Shown here piece by piece: positions 1-9,080 of a stretch of DNA of 64,000 nucleotides. The stretch comes from Parundibacterium terreum (GTDB lineage Bacteria; Pseudomonadota; Gammaproteobacteria; Burkholderiales; Burkholderiaceae_D), in NCBI RefSeq assembly GCF_014636315.1, contig NZ_BMED01000002.1, positions 186,001 through 250,000 on the forward strand, read 5' to 3'. Each line of letters opens with the position of its first letter. Within the stretch, counting starts at the first letter, position 1. A program made the translations under genes and the position numbers. Below the pieces are notes generated by a model, which ran no database searches, was not told the DNA's origin, and was given only the letters and a program-made list of their open reading frames with translations.

Positions 1-933
1 ATGCTACTGTCCGGAGCCAGCCTGGAAACGATACCGCTTTTGCTATTGCGGATATTGTCCGGACTGGCAAGTGCGCTGAGCTTTATTGCCGGCGGCGTAC
101 TGGCCGCGCGCTTGGCTTCCATGCACAGCCATCGCGCCGGCCTGCTGATCGGCCTTTACTACGGCGGCACCGGCATAGGCATCACCTTGTCCGCGCTGCT
201 TATTCCTCCAGCCATGCAACTGGCAACAGAGCATGGCTATGCGCATAGCTGGCAATGGGCCTGGTATCTGCTAGGCAGCCTGTGCCTGCTGGGGGCCATG
301 CTGATGGCTCCTCCCGCTCGCCAAATACCGCAGCCTCCCGCACAAGCCACGCAGCATGCAAAATTTCATATCAGCGCTTTCGCTTACGGATTGTCTGCCT
401 ATTTCATGTTCGGGGTCGGCTACATCGGCTACATGACCTTTGTCGTCGCACTGCTGAAAGAACAAGGCATGCAGGCAACCAGCATCACCATATTTTATGC
501 CCTGCTCGGCCTGGCAGTACTGTGCTCATCGCGCATCTGGGCCGGCATGCTGGATCGCTACAAAGGCGGCCAATCAATGGCCATCCTGAACGCACTGCTC
601 AGCGTGGCAACCATCTTGCCGGTGCTGACTTCGGCGCCGGTGTTCATCTTTATCTCCGGCCTGCTATTTGGTGGCGTATTCCTGTCCACCGTGGCGTCCA
701 CTACTGCACTGGTCAGGCATAATCTGCCGCACGCCGCATGGTCGTCCGGCATAGGTGCGTTTACGGTCACATTTGCCGTCGGCCAGGTGCTCGGCCCTGT
801 GCTGGTAGGTTGGGTGGCAGACGGTGCCGGCGGCTTGACGCATGGCCTGCAGTTATCCGCGCTGGCCTTGCTGATCAGCGCGTTGCTGGCATGGCGCCAA
901 CCGGCCTGGATTACGCGCAGGATGCGGCCTTGA
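1..933 (+). CDS. MFS transporter, YbfB/YjiJ-like, 5-prime partial
   Basis: The frame is open from base 1, so the true start probably lies outside the window; 310 residues are visible, whereas this family is usually about 390 to 400. Most of the protein is hydrophobic, with repeated membrane segments and a Gly-rich stretch (GLYYGGTGIGI) near residues 52-62 typical of YbfB/YjiJ-type major facilitator proteins. A central hydrophilic loop near residues 105-120 (PARQIPQPPAQATQHAK) fits the link between the two six-helix halves. It should be an inner-membrane secondary transporter; the substrate cannot be read from sequence. The next gene starts about 170 bases downstream with its own ribosome binding site. 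Confidence 0.8.
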   Translation: MLLSGASLETIPLLLLRILSGLASALSFIAGGVLAARLASMHSHRAGLLIGLYYGGTGIGITLSALLIPPAMQLATEHGYAHSWQWAWYLLGSLCLLGAMLMAPPARQIPQPPAQATQHAKFHISAFAYGLSAYFMFGVGYIGYMTFVVALLKEQGMQATSITIFYALLGLAVLCSSRIWAGMLDRYKGGQSMAILNALLSVATILPVLTSAPVFIFISGLLFGGVFLSTVASTTALVRHNLPHAAWSSGIGAFTVTFAVGQVLGPVLVGWVADGAGGLTHGLQLSALALLISALLAWRQPAWITRRMRP

Positions 934-1105
934 ACACGGCAGTACTGAAATAAGAATCTGTGCTTACGAACTAATCCTGATTCGGTTGGTCAAATCGGTG
1001 CAATGCGATGTTTATTTCCCCGATAGTACCCATGACGTCAGCAAGCGCCAATATTGGCGAATTGAAAAAATCAAATCAAAATCCCCCTCTCTTTCGGAGA
1101 CAAGC

Positions 1106-1939
1106 ATGAAAAAAGTTTTCCAGGCAATCGCACTAGCTGGCGCACTTTCCGCCGCCTTTGCCGGCAGCGCCCAGGCGGCAACTGAAGCAACTGATCAAGC
1201 GCTGAAGGCCGCTATTTCCGGCGCCCAGCGCACGCCTGCCAATGCGGCGCGCGACGGTGCGCGCCATCCTTACGAAACCCTGAGCTTCTTCGGCATCAAG
1301 CCGACGTCAACAGTGGTAGAACTGTCGCCAGGCGGCGGCTGGTACACCGAGATCCTGGCCCCCTACCTGCGCGACCAGGGCAAACTGATCGAAGGCGCCA
1401 ATGACCCCAATGCAGCCAGTGAGTACTCACGCAGGAGCATAGACAGACTCAAGCAAAAGCTGGCAGCCAATCCATCCGTCTATGACAAGGTGCAACTGGG
1501 GATTTTTGAACCACCCAGCAAGCAGGATTATGCTGCCAAGGGCAGCGTTGACCTGGTCGTCACCTTCCGCAATATCCACAACTGGGTTGATGACGGCGGC
1601 GATGCCAATGTGAAGTCCGTATTCCAGACTGCTTACGACAGCCTGAAAAAGGGCGGGGTATTCGGCGTCGTCGAGCACCGCCTGCCTGCAGGGAAAGCCC
1701 AGGATGCAAAAGCCAGCAGCGGCTATGTGCACGAAGCCTATGTCATCAAGCTGGCCGAGAGCGTAGGCTTCAAGCTGCAAGCCAAGTCGGAGATCAACGC
1801 CAACCCCAAGGATAACGCCGACCATGAAAACGGCGTCTGGGCGCTGCCGCCTACCTATGCCAACAAGGAAAAGAACAGGGATGCCTACCAGGCGATAGGA
1901 GAAAGCGACAGAATGACGCTGAAATTCGTCAAACCTTGA
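1106..1939 (+). CDS. Exported class I SAM-dependent methyltransferase-like protein
   Basis: The start at 1106 is chosen because ATG follows a GGAGA-type site at 1096-1100 and opens a clear signal peptide (MKKVFQAIALAGALSAAFAG, cleavage near AQA). An upstream in-frame start at 986 would put a hydrophilic stretch before it. The 277-residue product has a Rossmann methyltransferase pattern: motif I as VVELSPGGGWYTEIL near residue 70, then a Phe-Arg-Asn-Ile-His-Asn segment and a GVFGVVEHR strand. It resembles the predicted-methyltransferase group COG4798. Export is odd for an enzyme using cytoplasmic S-adenosylmethionine, so catalysis is uncertain. It appears to be transcribed alone. Confidence 0.82.
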   Translation: MKKVFQAIALAGALSAAFAGSAQAATEATDQALKAAISGAQRTPANAARDGARHPYETLSFFGIKPTSTVVELSPGGGWYTEILAPYLRDQGKLIEGANDPNAASEYSRRSIDRLKQKLAANPSVYDKVQLGIFEPPSKQDYAAKGSVDLVVTFRNIHNWVDDGGDANVKSVFQTAYDSLKKGGVFGVVEHRLPAGKAQDAKASSGYVHEAYVIKLAESVGFKLQAKSEINANPKDNADHENGVWALPPTYANKEKNRDAYQAIGESDRMTLKFVKP

Positions 1940-2041
1940 ACTTGGCAGGAAAATCACGGCATTAACCTGTATCTACATGATATGCTCGGACGCATCGCCG
2001 TAGCAGTACGGCGATGCGCTCGAACAAAAGCGGGGGAATAC

Positions 2042-2626
2042 GTGACAAGATTAAACAGCTTATTAAACAGCTTACTGATAGGATTGACGCTGGCCGCATC
2101 GGCAGCCGGCGCATCCGCAGCGGATCGCTACATCATCGATCCTGAGCACACCTACTCCACTTTTGAATACAAGCACTGGGGCCTGTCCTATCAGCGCGGC
2201 CGGTTTGACAATAATTCGGGCATGATAGAACTGGACATGGGCGGCAAGACCGGCGCCATCAATATCGCCATAGACGCCAGTTCAGTCAGTACCGGGTCTG
2301 AAACCTTCAATAAGATCCTGCGTTCGGATAATTTTTTCGATGCGACGCAATTCCCGCAGATCCTGTTCAAATCCAGCAATATGCGTTTTGACGGCGACAA
2401 ACTGGTCCAGGTGGATGGAGACCTGACGATACGCGGCATTACCAAGCCTGCCAGCTTCGAAATCACCCATTTCAATTGCCGCTTCATGTTCCTCTATTTC
2501 AAGCAGGCTTGCGGCGCCAACGGCTACACCAAAATACTGCGCAGCGATTTCGGCGTTGGGCGCTACGTGCCGTTTGTCAGCGACGAAGTGACCCTCTCCT
2601 TCAGTGTTGAGGGAATCAAGGAATAG
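2042..2626 (+). CDS. YceI family periplasmic protein
   Basis: The preferred start is GTG at 2042, preceded by GGGGGA at 2032-2037; it opens a signal peptide (VTRLNSLLNSLLIGLTLAAS, cleavage near ASA-ADR). The upstream in-frame ATG at 1982 adds an Arg-rich stretch that looks non-coding. The mature protein begins DRYIIDPEHTYSTFEYKHWG and contains the conserved core of YceI lipocalin-like proteins, which bind isoprenoid-type lipids: the SVSTGSETFNKILRSDNFFD and FPQILFKS motifs and the ITKPASFEITHF strand. About 195 residues, normal for the family. Two Cys (CRFMFLYFKQAC) may form a disulfide. The ligand is unknown. Confidence 0.88.
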   Translation: MTRLNSLLNSLLIGLTLAASAAGASAADRYIIDPEHTYSTFEYKHWGLSYQRGRFDNNSGMIELDMGGKTGAINIAIDASSVSTGSETFNKILRSDNFFDATQFPQILFKSSNMRFDGDKLVQVDGDLTIRGITKPASFEITHFNCRFMFLYFKQACGANGYTKILRSDFGVGRYVPFVSDEVTLSFSVEGIKE

Positions 2627-2801
2627 AGCTGCCACCTCCTTGACCAGGAAGCTATTTTGCCAATATCGGGGAAGCAGCACGGTTTTTTGTTAAACTGACG
2701 GGTTTTAGCAGACACGCGTGGCCCCGGACCAAGTCTGGGCTTGTGCATGCCAGTATGTCATTCAAGCAATATTCCCTATCTGCCCTACCCAAGAGGACCT
2801 C

Positions 2802-3941
2802 GTGAGCGACTATCCCGTCATTAGCTGGACCGAAGACGGCGAGACCCGTTCTGCCCGCTGGCATTCCGAAAGCGGCTCGCCGCCGCCCAAAAAAGTCATC
2901 ATCGCCGATGACAAGCTGAATGCAGACACTGCTTACCGCCTCGCCTGCGAAGGCACCGCCCTGCTATGGCGCGGAGACTTCCAGAATGCCCGTCAATTGC
3001 TGCAGGCACTGGCGCGCCGCATCGAGCATAAATCGGGAAAATCGAAGAAAGTCGTCAAGGTAGCTGCTTCGCCGACCGAGGCCTTCCACCTTCACCGGCA
3101 AGCGCAATCGCAAAGGGCGCGCACTTTGGCGATGCTGCTATTGCCATTCGATGCCGACTACCGCATACCTTTGCGCCGCGCGCCCGATGTGCAGCAAGCC
3201 TGCAGCGGAGCCTATGGCAGCAGCACCGAGCCGTTTGTTGCATCCCTGCGGGAATTGCTGGGCTTGATCGGCGCGCATGAATGGCGCAAGAAAGGCGTGG
3301 AAATCCCCGCGCTGGAAGGTCGTATCCATCCCTACTATGGCGTATTTTCTCCGGTACGCGGCGAATACATCAACCTGGTGGCAGATACTCCGCTGCCCTC
3401 CACAGCACTGGCCTTCGATATAGGCACCGGCACCGGCGTGCTGGCGGCATTATTGGCCAAGCGCGGCGTCAAGCGCATCGTCGCCACCGACCAAGATCAG
3501 CGCGCGTTGAACTGCGCGCGTGAAAACCTGACCCGCCTGGGCGCCCTGAAGCAGGTTGAAGTGATACAGGCGGACCTGTTCCCTGAAGGTCGGGCGCCTC
3601 TGGTGGTCTGCAATCCGCCCTGGGTACCGGCCAGGCCGAACTCGCCGATAGAATATGCGGTCTACGATCCAGAAAGCCGCATGCTGCGCGGCTTCCTCGC
3701 AGGCCTGGCGGCTCACCTGGAGCCGAAGGGTGAAGGCTGGCTGATTTTGTCCGACTTGGCCGAACATCTCGGCCTGCGCTCCCGCGAAGAACTACTGGCC
3801 TGGATAGACGCCGCCGGCCTGAAGGTGCTGGGCAAATCAGATATACGTCCGCATCACCCCCGCGCCTCGGACACCCAGGATCCGCTGCACGCAGCGCGCT
3901 CGGCAGAAGTCACCTCACTGTGGCGTCTGGCCGCAAAATAG
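2802..3941 (+). CDS. Class I SAM-dependent methyltransferase (HemK/RlmF-like NPPW type)
   Basis: The start is taken as GTG at 2802 because an AGAGGA site lies just upstream; an in-frame GTG at 2718 lacks one. The 379-residue protein has an N-terminal part of unknown role (residues 1-170), then a methyltransferase domain with motif I FDIGTGTGVLAALLA, an acidic ATDQD at the ribose-binding position and the catalytic-loop motif VVCNPPWVPA. NPPY/W motifs belong to enzymes that methylate the amide or exocyclic nitrogen of Gln, adenine or guanine. The substrate is therefore likely a protein Gln or an RNA/DNA base, but cannot be assigned. It stands between unrelated genes. Confidence 0.8.
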   Translation: MSDYPVISWTEDGETRSARWHSESGSPPPKKVIIADDKLNADTAYRLACEGTALLWRGDFQNARQLLQALARRIEHKSGKSKKVVKVAASPTEAFHLHRQAQSQRARTLAMLLLPFDADYRIPLRRAPDVQQACSGAYGSSTEPFVASLRELLGLIGAHEWRKKGVEIPALEGRIHPYYGVFSPVRGEYINLVADTPLPSTALAFDIGTGTGVLAALLAKRGVKRIVATDQDQRALNCARENLTRLGALKQVEVIQADLFPEGRAPLVVCNPPWVPARPNSPIEYAVYDPESRMLRGFLAGLAAHLEPKGEGWLILSDLAEHLGLRSREELLAWIDAAGLKVLGKSDIRPHHPRASDTQDPLHAARSAEVTSLWRLAAK

Positions 3942-3988
3942 TAGAATAAGTAAATCAATACAGCAGCATATTTATCCCAAGGAAACAA

Positions 3989-4207
3989 ATGAGCAACAAA
4001 CCCGCCCGCATCCTGACCTTCAAATGCAAATCCTGTACCAAATCGGTCCAGGTATTCTTGCAAAAAGTATCAGCCTGCTCGCATATCCAACCTTATCAGG
4101 GCATTTGCACCTGTGGCGAAGTGATGCGCCATGCAACCGGCCAAAAAGATGCGGTGGAATCCTATCTGGCATCGTCGGATGCCTTGTGGTCGCACCATCA
4201 TCATTAA
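3989..4207 (+). CDS. Small Cys-rich protein, possible zinc ribbon
   Basis: A 72-residue ORF with a good ribosome site (AAGGAAAC just before ATG) begins 47 bases after the methyltransferase stop. It carries CKSC near residues 13-16 and CTCG near 41-44, with a further Cys between them, and ends in a run of His (SHHHH). Two close Cys pairs about 25 residues apart suggest a structural metal site, perhaps a degenerate zinc ribbon. I do not recognise a family. It may be co-transcribed with the methyltransferase upstream. The good Shine-Dalgarno and patterned Cys argue for a real gene. Confidence 0.6.
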   Translation: MSNKPARILTFKCKSCTKSVQVFLQKVSACSHIQPYQGICTCGEVMRHATGQKDAVESYLASSDALWSHHHH

Positions 4208-4328
4208 AATAGATGGCAGATACCAGATATTTGCTCACTTTCGGCGAAAAATAGCCGAACTTGCTTGAATATCCAGGCCAAGCCCGCATCTGCAGCACAC
4301 CGGCAGCAGAAACCAGGCTGAAAGCATT

Positions 4329-4334
4329 TATAAT
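4329..4334 (+). promoter_or_regulatory. Candidate -10 element upstream of ribF
   Basis: A perfect TATAAT lies 32 bases before the ribF ATG, giving a short leader of about 25 bases. No good -35 hexamer is seen 16-18 bases upstream. No FMN-riboswitch-like fold is visible between 4208 and 4365. Confidence 0.35.
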
Positions 4335-4365
4335 CTAAGGTTTTTGCAGTGCATTCTTTCACATT

Positions 4366-5370
4366 ATGAAGGTATTTCGCGGACTCCCCAATGCTGCCTC
4401 CCGAGCGCCCTGCGCGCTGACGATAGGCAACTTTGATGGCGTGCATCTGGGACATCAGGTCTTGCTGTCCAGATTGCGCGAGGCGGCTACACGCCTGTCG
4501 CTGGATGCCGCCGTGATGACTTTTGAGCCGCATCCCCGCGCGTTCTTTGCGCAAATGTCCGGCGACCTGTCACGGGCACCCACCCGCATCGCCAATCTGC
4601 GCGACAACCTGGCTTCGTTGACAGTAGCCGGTGTGGACCGCGTCATCGTCGAACATTTCAATGCCCACTTCGCTTCGCTGACGCCGCAGGACTTCATAGA
4701 AAAAGTGCTGGTCGAAGGCTTGCATGTGAAATGGCTGATGGTGGGCGAAGACTTCCGCTATGGCGCCAAGCGTGCCGGCGATATCGCGATGCTGGTGGAA
4801 GCCGGAAAACGCTACGGTTTTGAAGTCGAAACCTTGCCTGCGGTACAAAACAAAGGGGTGCGCATTTCCTCTTCCGCCGTGCGCGCTGCGCTGGCCGAAG
4901 GCGATTTTGTAGAAGCAGAAGCCTTGCTGGGGCATCCGTACCGCATTTCCGGCCATGTCGTGCATGGCCAGAAGCTGGGCCGCACGATAGGCTATCCGAC
5001 GCTGAACTTGCGTATCGCGCATCACCGCCCCGCATTGACCGGCATCTTTGTCGTGCAGGTACACGGCTTGGCCGAGCAGCCCTTGCCTGGCGTTGCCAGC
5101 CTGGGCGTGCGCCCCACCGTTGACGACAGCGGCAGAGTGCTGCTGGAGACCCATGTATTTGACTATACCGGCAATTGCTACGGCAAGCTGATACAGGTCG
5201 AATTCCTGAGAAAATTGCGCGATGAAGAAAAATTCATCGACCTCCCTACGCTGGTCACCGCGATAGACCGCGACGCTGAACAAGCCAGAACCTATTTTGG
5301 CAAAGTGCGGGACCAGGCTGCGTTTGAGCAGGGCCGCAAGCAGGTCAGCTCGGCGACCGACCGAATTTGA
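4366..5370 (+). CDS. ribF: Bifunctional riboflavin kinase/FAD synthetase
   Basis: This 334-residue protein makes FMN from riboflavin and then FAD. The N-terminal nucleotidyltransferase domain has TIGNFDGVHLGHQ near residues 20-32, the HxGH-type site, and the late motif RISSSAVRAAL near 165-175. The C-terminal flavokinase domain has GHVVHGQKLGRTIGYPTLNL near 192-211 and GVRPTVDDSGRVLLETHVFD near 247-266. Length is normal. It heads a run of essential genes (ribF, ileS, lspA, coaBC), an arrangement common in proteobacteria, where ribF-ileS-lspA are often co-transcribed. The start is placed at the ATG that gives the usual short lead before the first beta strand. Confidence 0.96.
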   Translation: MKVFRGLPNAASRAPCALTIGNFDGVHLGHQVLLSRLREAATRLSLDAAVMTFEPHPRAFFAQMSGDLSRAPTRIANLRDNLASLTVAGVDRVIVEHFNAHFASLTPQDFIEKVLVEGLHVKWLMVGEDFRYGAKRAGDIAMLVEAGKRYGFEVETLPAVQNKGVRISSSAVRAALAEGDFVEAEALLGHPYRISGHVVHGQKLGRTIGYPTLNLRIAHHRPALTGIFVVQVHGLAEQPLPGVASLGVRPTVDDSGRVLLETHVFDYTGNCYGKLIQVEFLRKLRDEEKFIDLPTLVTAIDRDAEQARTYFGKVRDQAAFEQGRKQVSSATDRI

Positions 5371-5463
5371 AGACCGCACAGCGTCTTTAGCCAGGCGCGC
5401 CGGCCTCTGCAGTACCGGCAGCGCACCGAATCGAATACCGAAATACCCTACTGAAGAAAAACC

Positions 5464-8337
5464 ATGTCTGAAAATCAATCCGGCAAGCCGAACAAAACCG
5501 TCAGCAAATATCCGGTCAACATGACCGAAACGCCCTTCCCCATGCGTGGAGACCTGGCCAAGCGTGAGCCCAAATGGGTCAAGGAATGGCAAGACAAGAA
5601 AATCTATCAGCGTATCCGCAAGGCTTCCCAAAACCGTCCAAAGTTCATCCTGCATGACGGTCCTCCGTATGCCAACGGCGACATCCATATCGGCCATGCG
5701 GTCAACAAGATATTGAAAGATATCGTCGTCAAGACCCGCAATATGGCGGGCTTTGATGCGCAGTATGTCCCTGGCTGGGATTGCCACGGCATGCCTATCG
5801 AAATCCAGATCGAAAAACTGTACGGCAAGAACCTGCCGGTGGGCGAAGTGCAGGCCAAGGCACGTGCCTATGCCAACGAACAGATCGAGCGCCAGAAGGC
5901 TGACTTCATCCGTCTGGGCGTGTTGGGCGAATGGGACAATCCATACAAAACCATGAACTTCAGCAATGAGGCGGATGAGTTGCGCGCACTGGGCAAGCTG
6001 CTGGAAAAAGGCTATGTCTATCGTGGCCTGAAACCAGTCAACTGGTGCTTCGATTGTGGCTCCGCGCTGGCCGAAGCGGAAGTGGAATACGAAAACAAAC
6101 GTGATCCATCGATCGACGTCGGCTTCCCGTTTGCCGAGCACGATAAGCTGGCCAAGGCTTTCAAACTGGACAAACTGCCGACCGACAAGGGCTACTGCGT
6201 CATCTGGACCACCACGCCATGGACCATCCCGTCCAACCAAGCGTTGAACATGCACCCGGAAATCACCTATGCACTGGTGGAAACCGTGCGCAATGGCGAA
6301 ACCATCCTGCTGATCCTGGCGCAAGACCTGGTTGAATCCAGCCTGCAGAAATACAAACTGGAAGGCAAGGTCATCGCCACCACGCTGGGCGCCAACCTGT
6401 CCGAGATCAAATTCAAACACCCGTTTGCCCACCTGGATGCCGGCTACGACCGCCTGTCGCCTGTTTATATGGGTGAATATGTGACGCTGGACAGCGGTAC
6501 CGGTGTCGTCCACTCCGCTCCGGCTTACGGCATAGAAGATTTCCAGTCCTGCAAAGCGCACGGCATGAAGGACGACGACATCCTGAACCCGGTCATGGGC
6601 GACGGCAAGTATGCCTCCTGGCTGCCTTTCTTCGCAGGCATGAACATATGGGTTGCATCCAAGCCCATCTGCTCCAAGCTGGAAGAAGCCGGCGCACTGT
6701 TCAACCTGGTGATGTTCGATCATAGCTATATGCATTGCTGGCGTCATAAGACCCCAATCATCTATCGCGCAACGTCGCAGTGGTTCGCCAGCATGGACAA
6801 CAAGCCGAATGACGGCGGCGCAAGCCTGCGTGAAACCGCGCTGAAGAGCATCGACGAAACCGCCTTCTTCCCGGCCTGGGGCCAGGCGCGCCTGCATGGG
6901 ATGATCGCCAACCGTCCTGACTGGACCCTGTCCCGCCAGCGCCAGTGGGGTGTGCCCATGGCCTTTTTCCTGCATAAGGAAACCGGCCAGTTGCATCCAC
7001 GTACTCCGGAGTTGCTGGAGCAAATTGCAGTACGCATAGAAAAAGACGGTATCGAAGCCTGGCAGCAGCTGGATATCCAGGAATTCCTGGGTGCGGATGC
7101 AGATATGTATGTGAAGAACCGCGACACGCTGGACGTCTGGTTCGATTCCGGCACTACGCACCAGACCGTATTGCGCGGCTCGCACAAGGAACAGTCCCAC
7201 TTCCCGGCAGACCTGTATCTGGAGGGTTCCGACCAGCATCGCGGCTGGTTCCACTCGTCGCTGCTGACTTCGTCAATGCTGAACGGCTGCGCGCCGTATA
7301 AAGCCTTGTTGACGCACGGCTTCGTCGTGGATGGCGAAGGCAAAAAGATGTCCAAATCCAAGGGCAATGTGGTCGCGCCGCAAAAGATATCCGATACGCT
7401 GGGCGCCGACATCCTGCGCCTGTGGGTTGCATCAACCGATTACTCCGGCGAGCTGTCGATCTCGGACGAGATCTTGAAGCGGGTAACCGAATCGTATCGC
7501 CGTATCCGCAATACGCTGCGCTTCCTGCTGGCCAACACTTCCGACTTTGATCCGGCCAAGGATGCAATACCGCTGGCCGATCTGCTGGAAATCGACCGCT
7601 ATGCGATCGCCAATATGGCCATATTGCAAAAAGATATCCTGGCGCACTACACGGTGTTTGAATACCACCCGGTCGTATCCAAGCTGCAGTCCTTCTGCTC
7701 GGAAGACCTGGGCGGCTTCTACCTGGATATCCTGAAGGATAGACTGTACACCAGCGGCACTACTTCTGCGGCACGCCGTTCAGCACAGACAGCGATCTGG
7801 CATATCACGCAGGCGCTGCTGCGCGTGATGGCTCCTATCCTGTCTTTCACGGCAGAAGAAGCCTGGGCGTCTTTCGCCGGCACGGAAGCATTTGCTGCCA
7901 GCGATGAAACGATCTTCACGCAGACCTACTATGCGCTGCCGGAAATCGCCGGCGCGGAAGCCTTGCTGAGCAAGTTTGCTGCATTGCGCGACATCCGCGC
8001 AGATGTCACCAAGCAACTGGAAGAAGTACGTGTTTCCGGCGCCATCGGTGCATCACTGCAGGCCGAAGTCACCGTCAAGGCCAGCGGCGCCAAGTATGAA
8101 TTGCTGAAAGGTTTCGGCGACGACTTGCGTTTCATCTTCATCACTTCCAGCGCTGCGGTGGAACAGGTTGCCAGTGAAGCAGACGAAGCGGTAGTTGTTA
8201 CCCCATCGGCGGATGCGAAATGCGAACGCTGCTGGCACTACCGTGCAGACGTCGGTTCGCATGCAGAGCACGCAGGTCTGTGCGGCCGCTGCGTCAGCAA
8301 TTTGTTCGGCGCAGGTGAAGAACGTCATTTTGCGTAA
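5464..8337 (+). CDS. ileS: Isoleucyl-tRNA synthetase
   Basis: This 957-residue enzyme charges tRNA-Ile and edits Val. Class I signatures are present: [11 protein letters not shown] near residue 70 (HIGH) and [10 protein letters not shown] near 624 (KMSKS). The editing domain (CP1) lies between them, with the [13 protein letters not shown] and [12 protein letters not shown] motifs. The C-terminus has a zinc finger (CERCWHYR...CGRCV). The length fits the bacterial type with the zinc-binding tail. The start ATG follows a GAAGAAAA site. It lies 93 bases after ribF and 143 bases before lspA. Confidence 0.97.
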   Translation: MSENQSGKPNKTVSKYPVNMTETPFPMRGDLAKREPKWVKEWQDKKIYQRIRKASQNRPKFILHDGPPYANGDIHIGHAVNKILKDIVVKTRNMAGFDAQYVPGWDCHGMPIEIQIEKLYGKNLPVGEVQAKARAYANEQIERQKADFIRLGVLGEWDNPYKTMNFSNEADELRALGKLLEKGYVYRGLKPVNWCFDCGSALAEAEVEYENKRDPSIDVGFPFAEHDKLAKAFKLDKLPTDKGYCVIWTTTPWTIPSNQALNMHPEITYALVETVRNGETILLILAQDLVESSLQKYKLEGKVIATTLGANLSEIKFKHPFAHLDAGYDRLSPVYMGEYVTLDSGTGVVHSAPAYGIEDFQSCKAHGMKDDDILNPVMGDGKYASWLPFFAGMNIWVASKPICSKLEEAGALFNLVMFDHSYMHCWRHKTPIIYRATSQWFASMDNKPNDGGASLRETALKSIDETAFFPAWGQARLHGMIANRPDWTLSRQRQWGVPMAFFLHKETGQLHPRTPELLEQIAVRIEKDGIEAWQQLDIQEFLGADADMYVKNRDTLDVWFDSGTTHQTVLRGSHKEQSHFPADLYLEGSDQHRGWFHSSLLTSSMLNGCAPYKALLTHGFVVDGEGKKMSKSKGNVVAPQKISDTLGADILRLWVASTDYSGELSISDEILKRVTESYRRIRNTLRFLLANTSDFDPAKDAIPLADLLEIDRYAIANMAILQKDILAHYTVFEYHPVVSKLQSFCSEDLGGFYLDILKDRLYTSGTTSAARRSAQTAIWHITQALLRVMAPILSFTAEEAWASFAGTEAFAASDETIFTQTYYALPEIAGAEALLSKFAALRDIRADVTKQLEEVRVSGAIGASLQAEVTVKASGAKYELLKGFGDDLRFIFITSSAAVEQVASEADEAVVVTPSADAKCERCWHYRADVGSHAEHAGLCGRCVSNLFGAGEERHFA

Positions 8338-8365
8338 TACTTACCGGGTAAACTCCCGGTAAGTA
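8338..8365 (+). other. Strong stem-loop directly after ileS, no U-tract
   Basis: An 11-bp perfect stem (TACTTACCGGG with CCCGGTAAGTA, 6-base loop) begins at the base after the ileS stop codon. It is not followed by a T-run, so it is not a standard intrinsic terminator; it may stabilise the 3-prime end of an ileS segment or mark RNA processing. Confidence 0.6.
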
Positions 8366-8398
8366 GCAGGTAAATCGCAGGTAAATAGCAATCGCTTT

Positions 8399-8432
8399 GC
8401 CCGCTCTCTGAAGAGTCACGAAGAGAGCGGGC
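8399..8432 (+). other. Second strong stem-loop between ileS and lspA
   Basis: An 11-bp perfect stem (GCCCGCTCTCT with AGAGAGCGGGC, 12-base loop) lies 48 bases before lspA. It has no T-run. Between the two hairpins the sequence CAGGTAAAT occurs twice. Confidence 0.6.
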
Positions 8433-8480
8433 CAATCAATCCATCCAATACGCTAAACAACAAGCTCACATACGCTGAAT

Positions 8481-9014
8481 ATGGCAACTAAAAAACGCTC
8501 TGCCGCCCCATCCAAACCGTCGTTTACCTCTTCCGGCTCCTCAGGTTCCTCCCTGGGCCCCTGGCTAGGCGTGGCAGCAATCGTGATCCTGCTGGATCAG
8601 CTGACCAAGATCACCATCGCCAAGCTGTTTGTACTCGGCGAAACTTTGCCGGTCACCTCATTTTTCAATCTCACGCTGTGGCATAACCCCGGTGCGGCAT
8701 TCAGCTTCCTGGGCCAGGCTTCAGGCTGGCAGCGTTATCTGTTTACTGCCATCGGCATAGGTGCAGCGCTGTTCATCGTTTATCTGTTGAAGCGGCATGC
8801 CGGGCAGCGCCTGTTTTGCTGGGCGCTGGCGCTGATCATGGGCGGTGCACTGGGGAATGTGATCGACAGGCTGCTATACGGCCATGTGATCGACTTCCTG
8901 GACTTTCATTACAAAGAGCAATATCACTTTGCCGCTTTCAATGTGGCAGACGCGGCGATCAGCATCGGTGCTGCTCTATTCATCCTGGATGAATTACGGC
9001 GCGTGAAAAAGTAA
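8481..9014 (+). CDS. lspA: Lipoprotein signal peptidase (signal peptidase II)
   Basis: This inner-membrane aspartic protease cuts the signal peptide of prolipoproteins after diacylglyceryl modification. The 177-residue sequence has four membrane segments and the family motifs DQLTK near residue 40, NPGAAFSFL near 71, [19 protein letters not shown] near 130 and [11 protein letters not shown] near 153. The two catalytic Asp are those in NVIDR and NVAD. A Ser-rich N-terminal tail of about 30 residues precedes the first helix and is longer than usual. It follows ileS as in many proteobacteria and probably shares its transcript. Confidence 0.96.
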   Translation: MATKKRSAAPSKPSFTSSGSSGSSLGPWLGVAAIVILLDQLTKITIAKLFVLGETLPVTSFFNLTLWHNPGAAFSFLGQASGWQRYLFTAIGIGAALFIVYLLKRHAGQRLFCWALALIMGGALGNVIDRLLYGHVIDFLDFHYKEQYHFAAFNVADAAISIGAALFILDELRRVKK

Positions 9015-9080
9015 AAAAAGTCGAAGTAAGGCAGTAGAAGTAAGGCAATCAGGAACTACGCAAAAGGCAGGAGCTGAATC

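Noticed and set aside
4208..4365. FMN riboswitch upstream of ribF
   Set aside because: None of the conserved FMN aptamer segments could be seen.
5371..5463. T-box-like leader before ileS
   Set aside because: No T-box sequence and no terminator; T-boxes are also not expected in betaproteobacteria.
4570..7254. An 894-codon minus-strand ORF opposite ribF and ileS
   Set aside because: Both plus-strand genes are certain; the antisense frame is open because of strong third-position bias.
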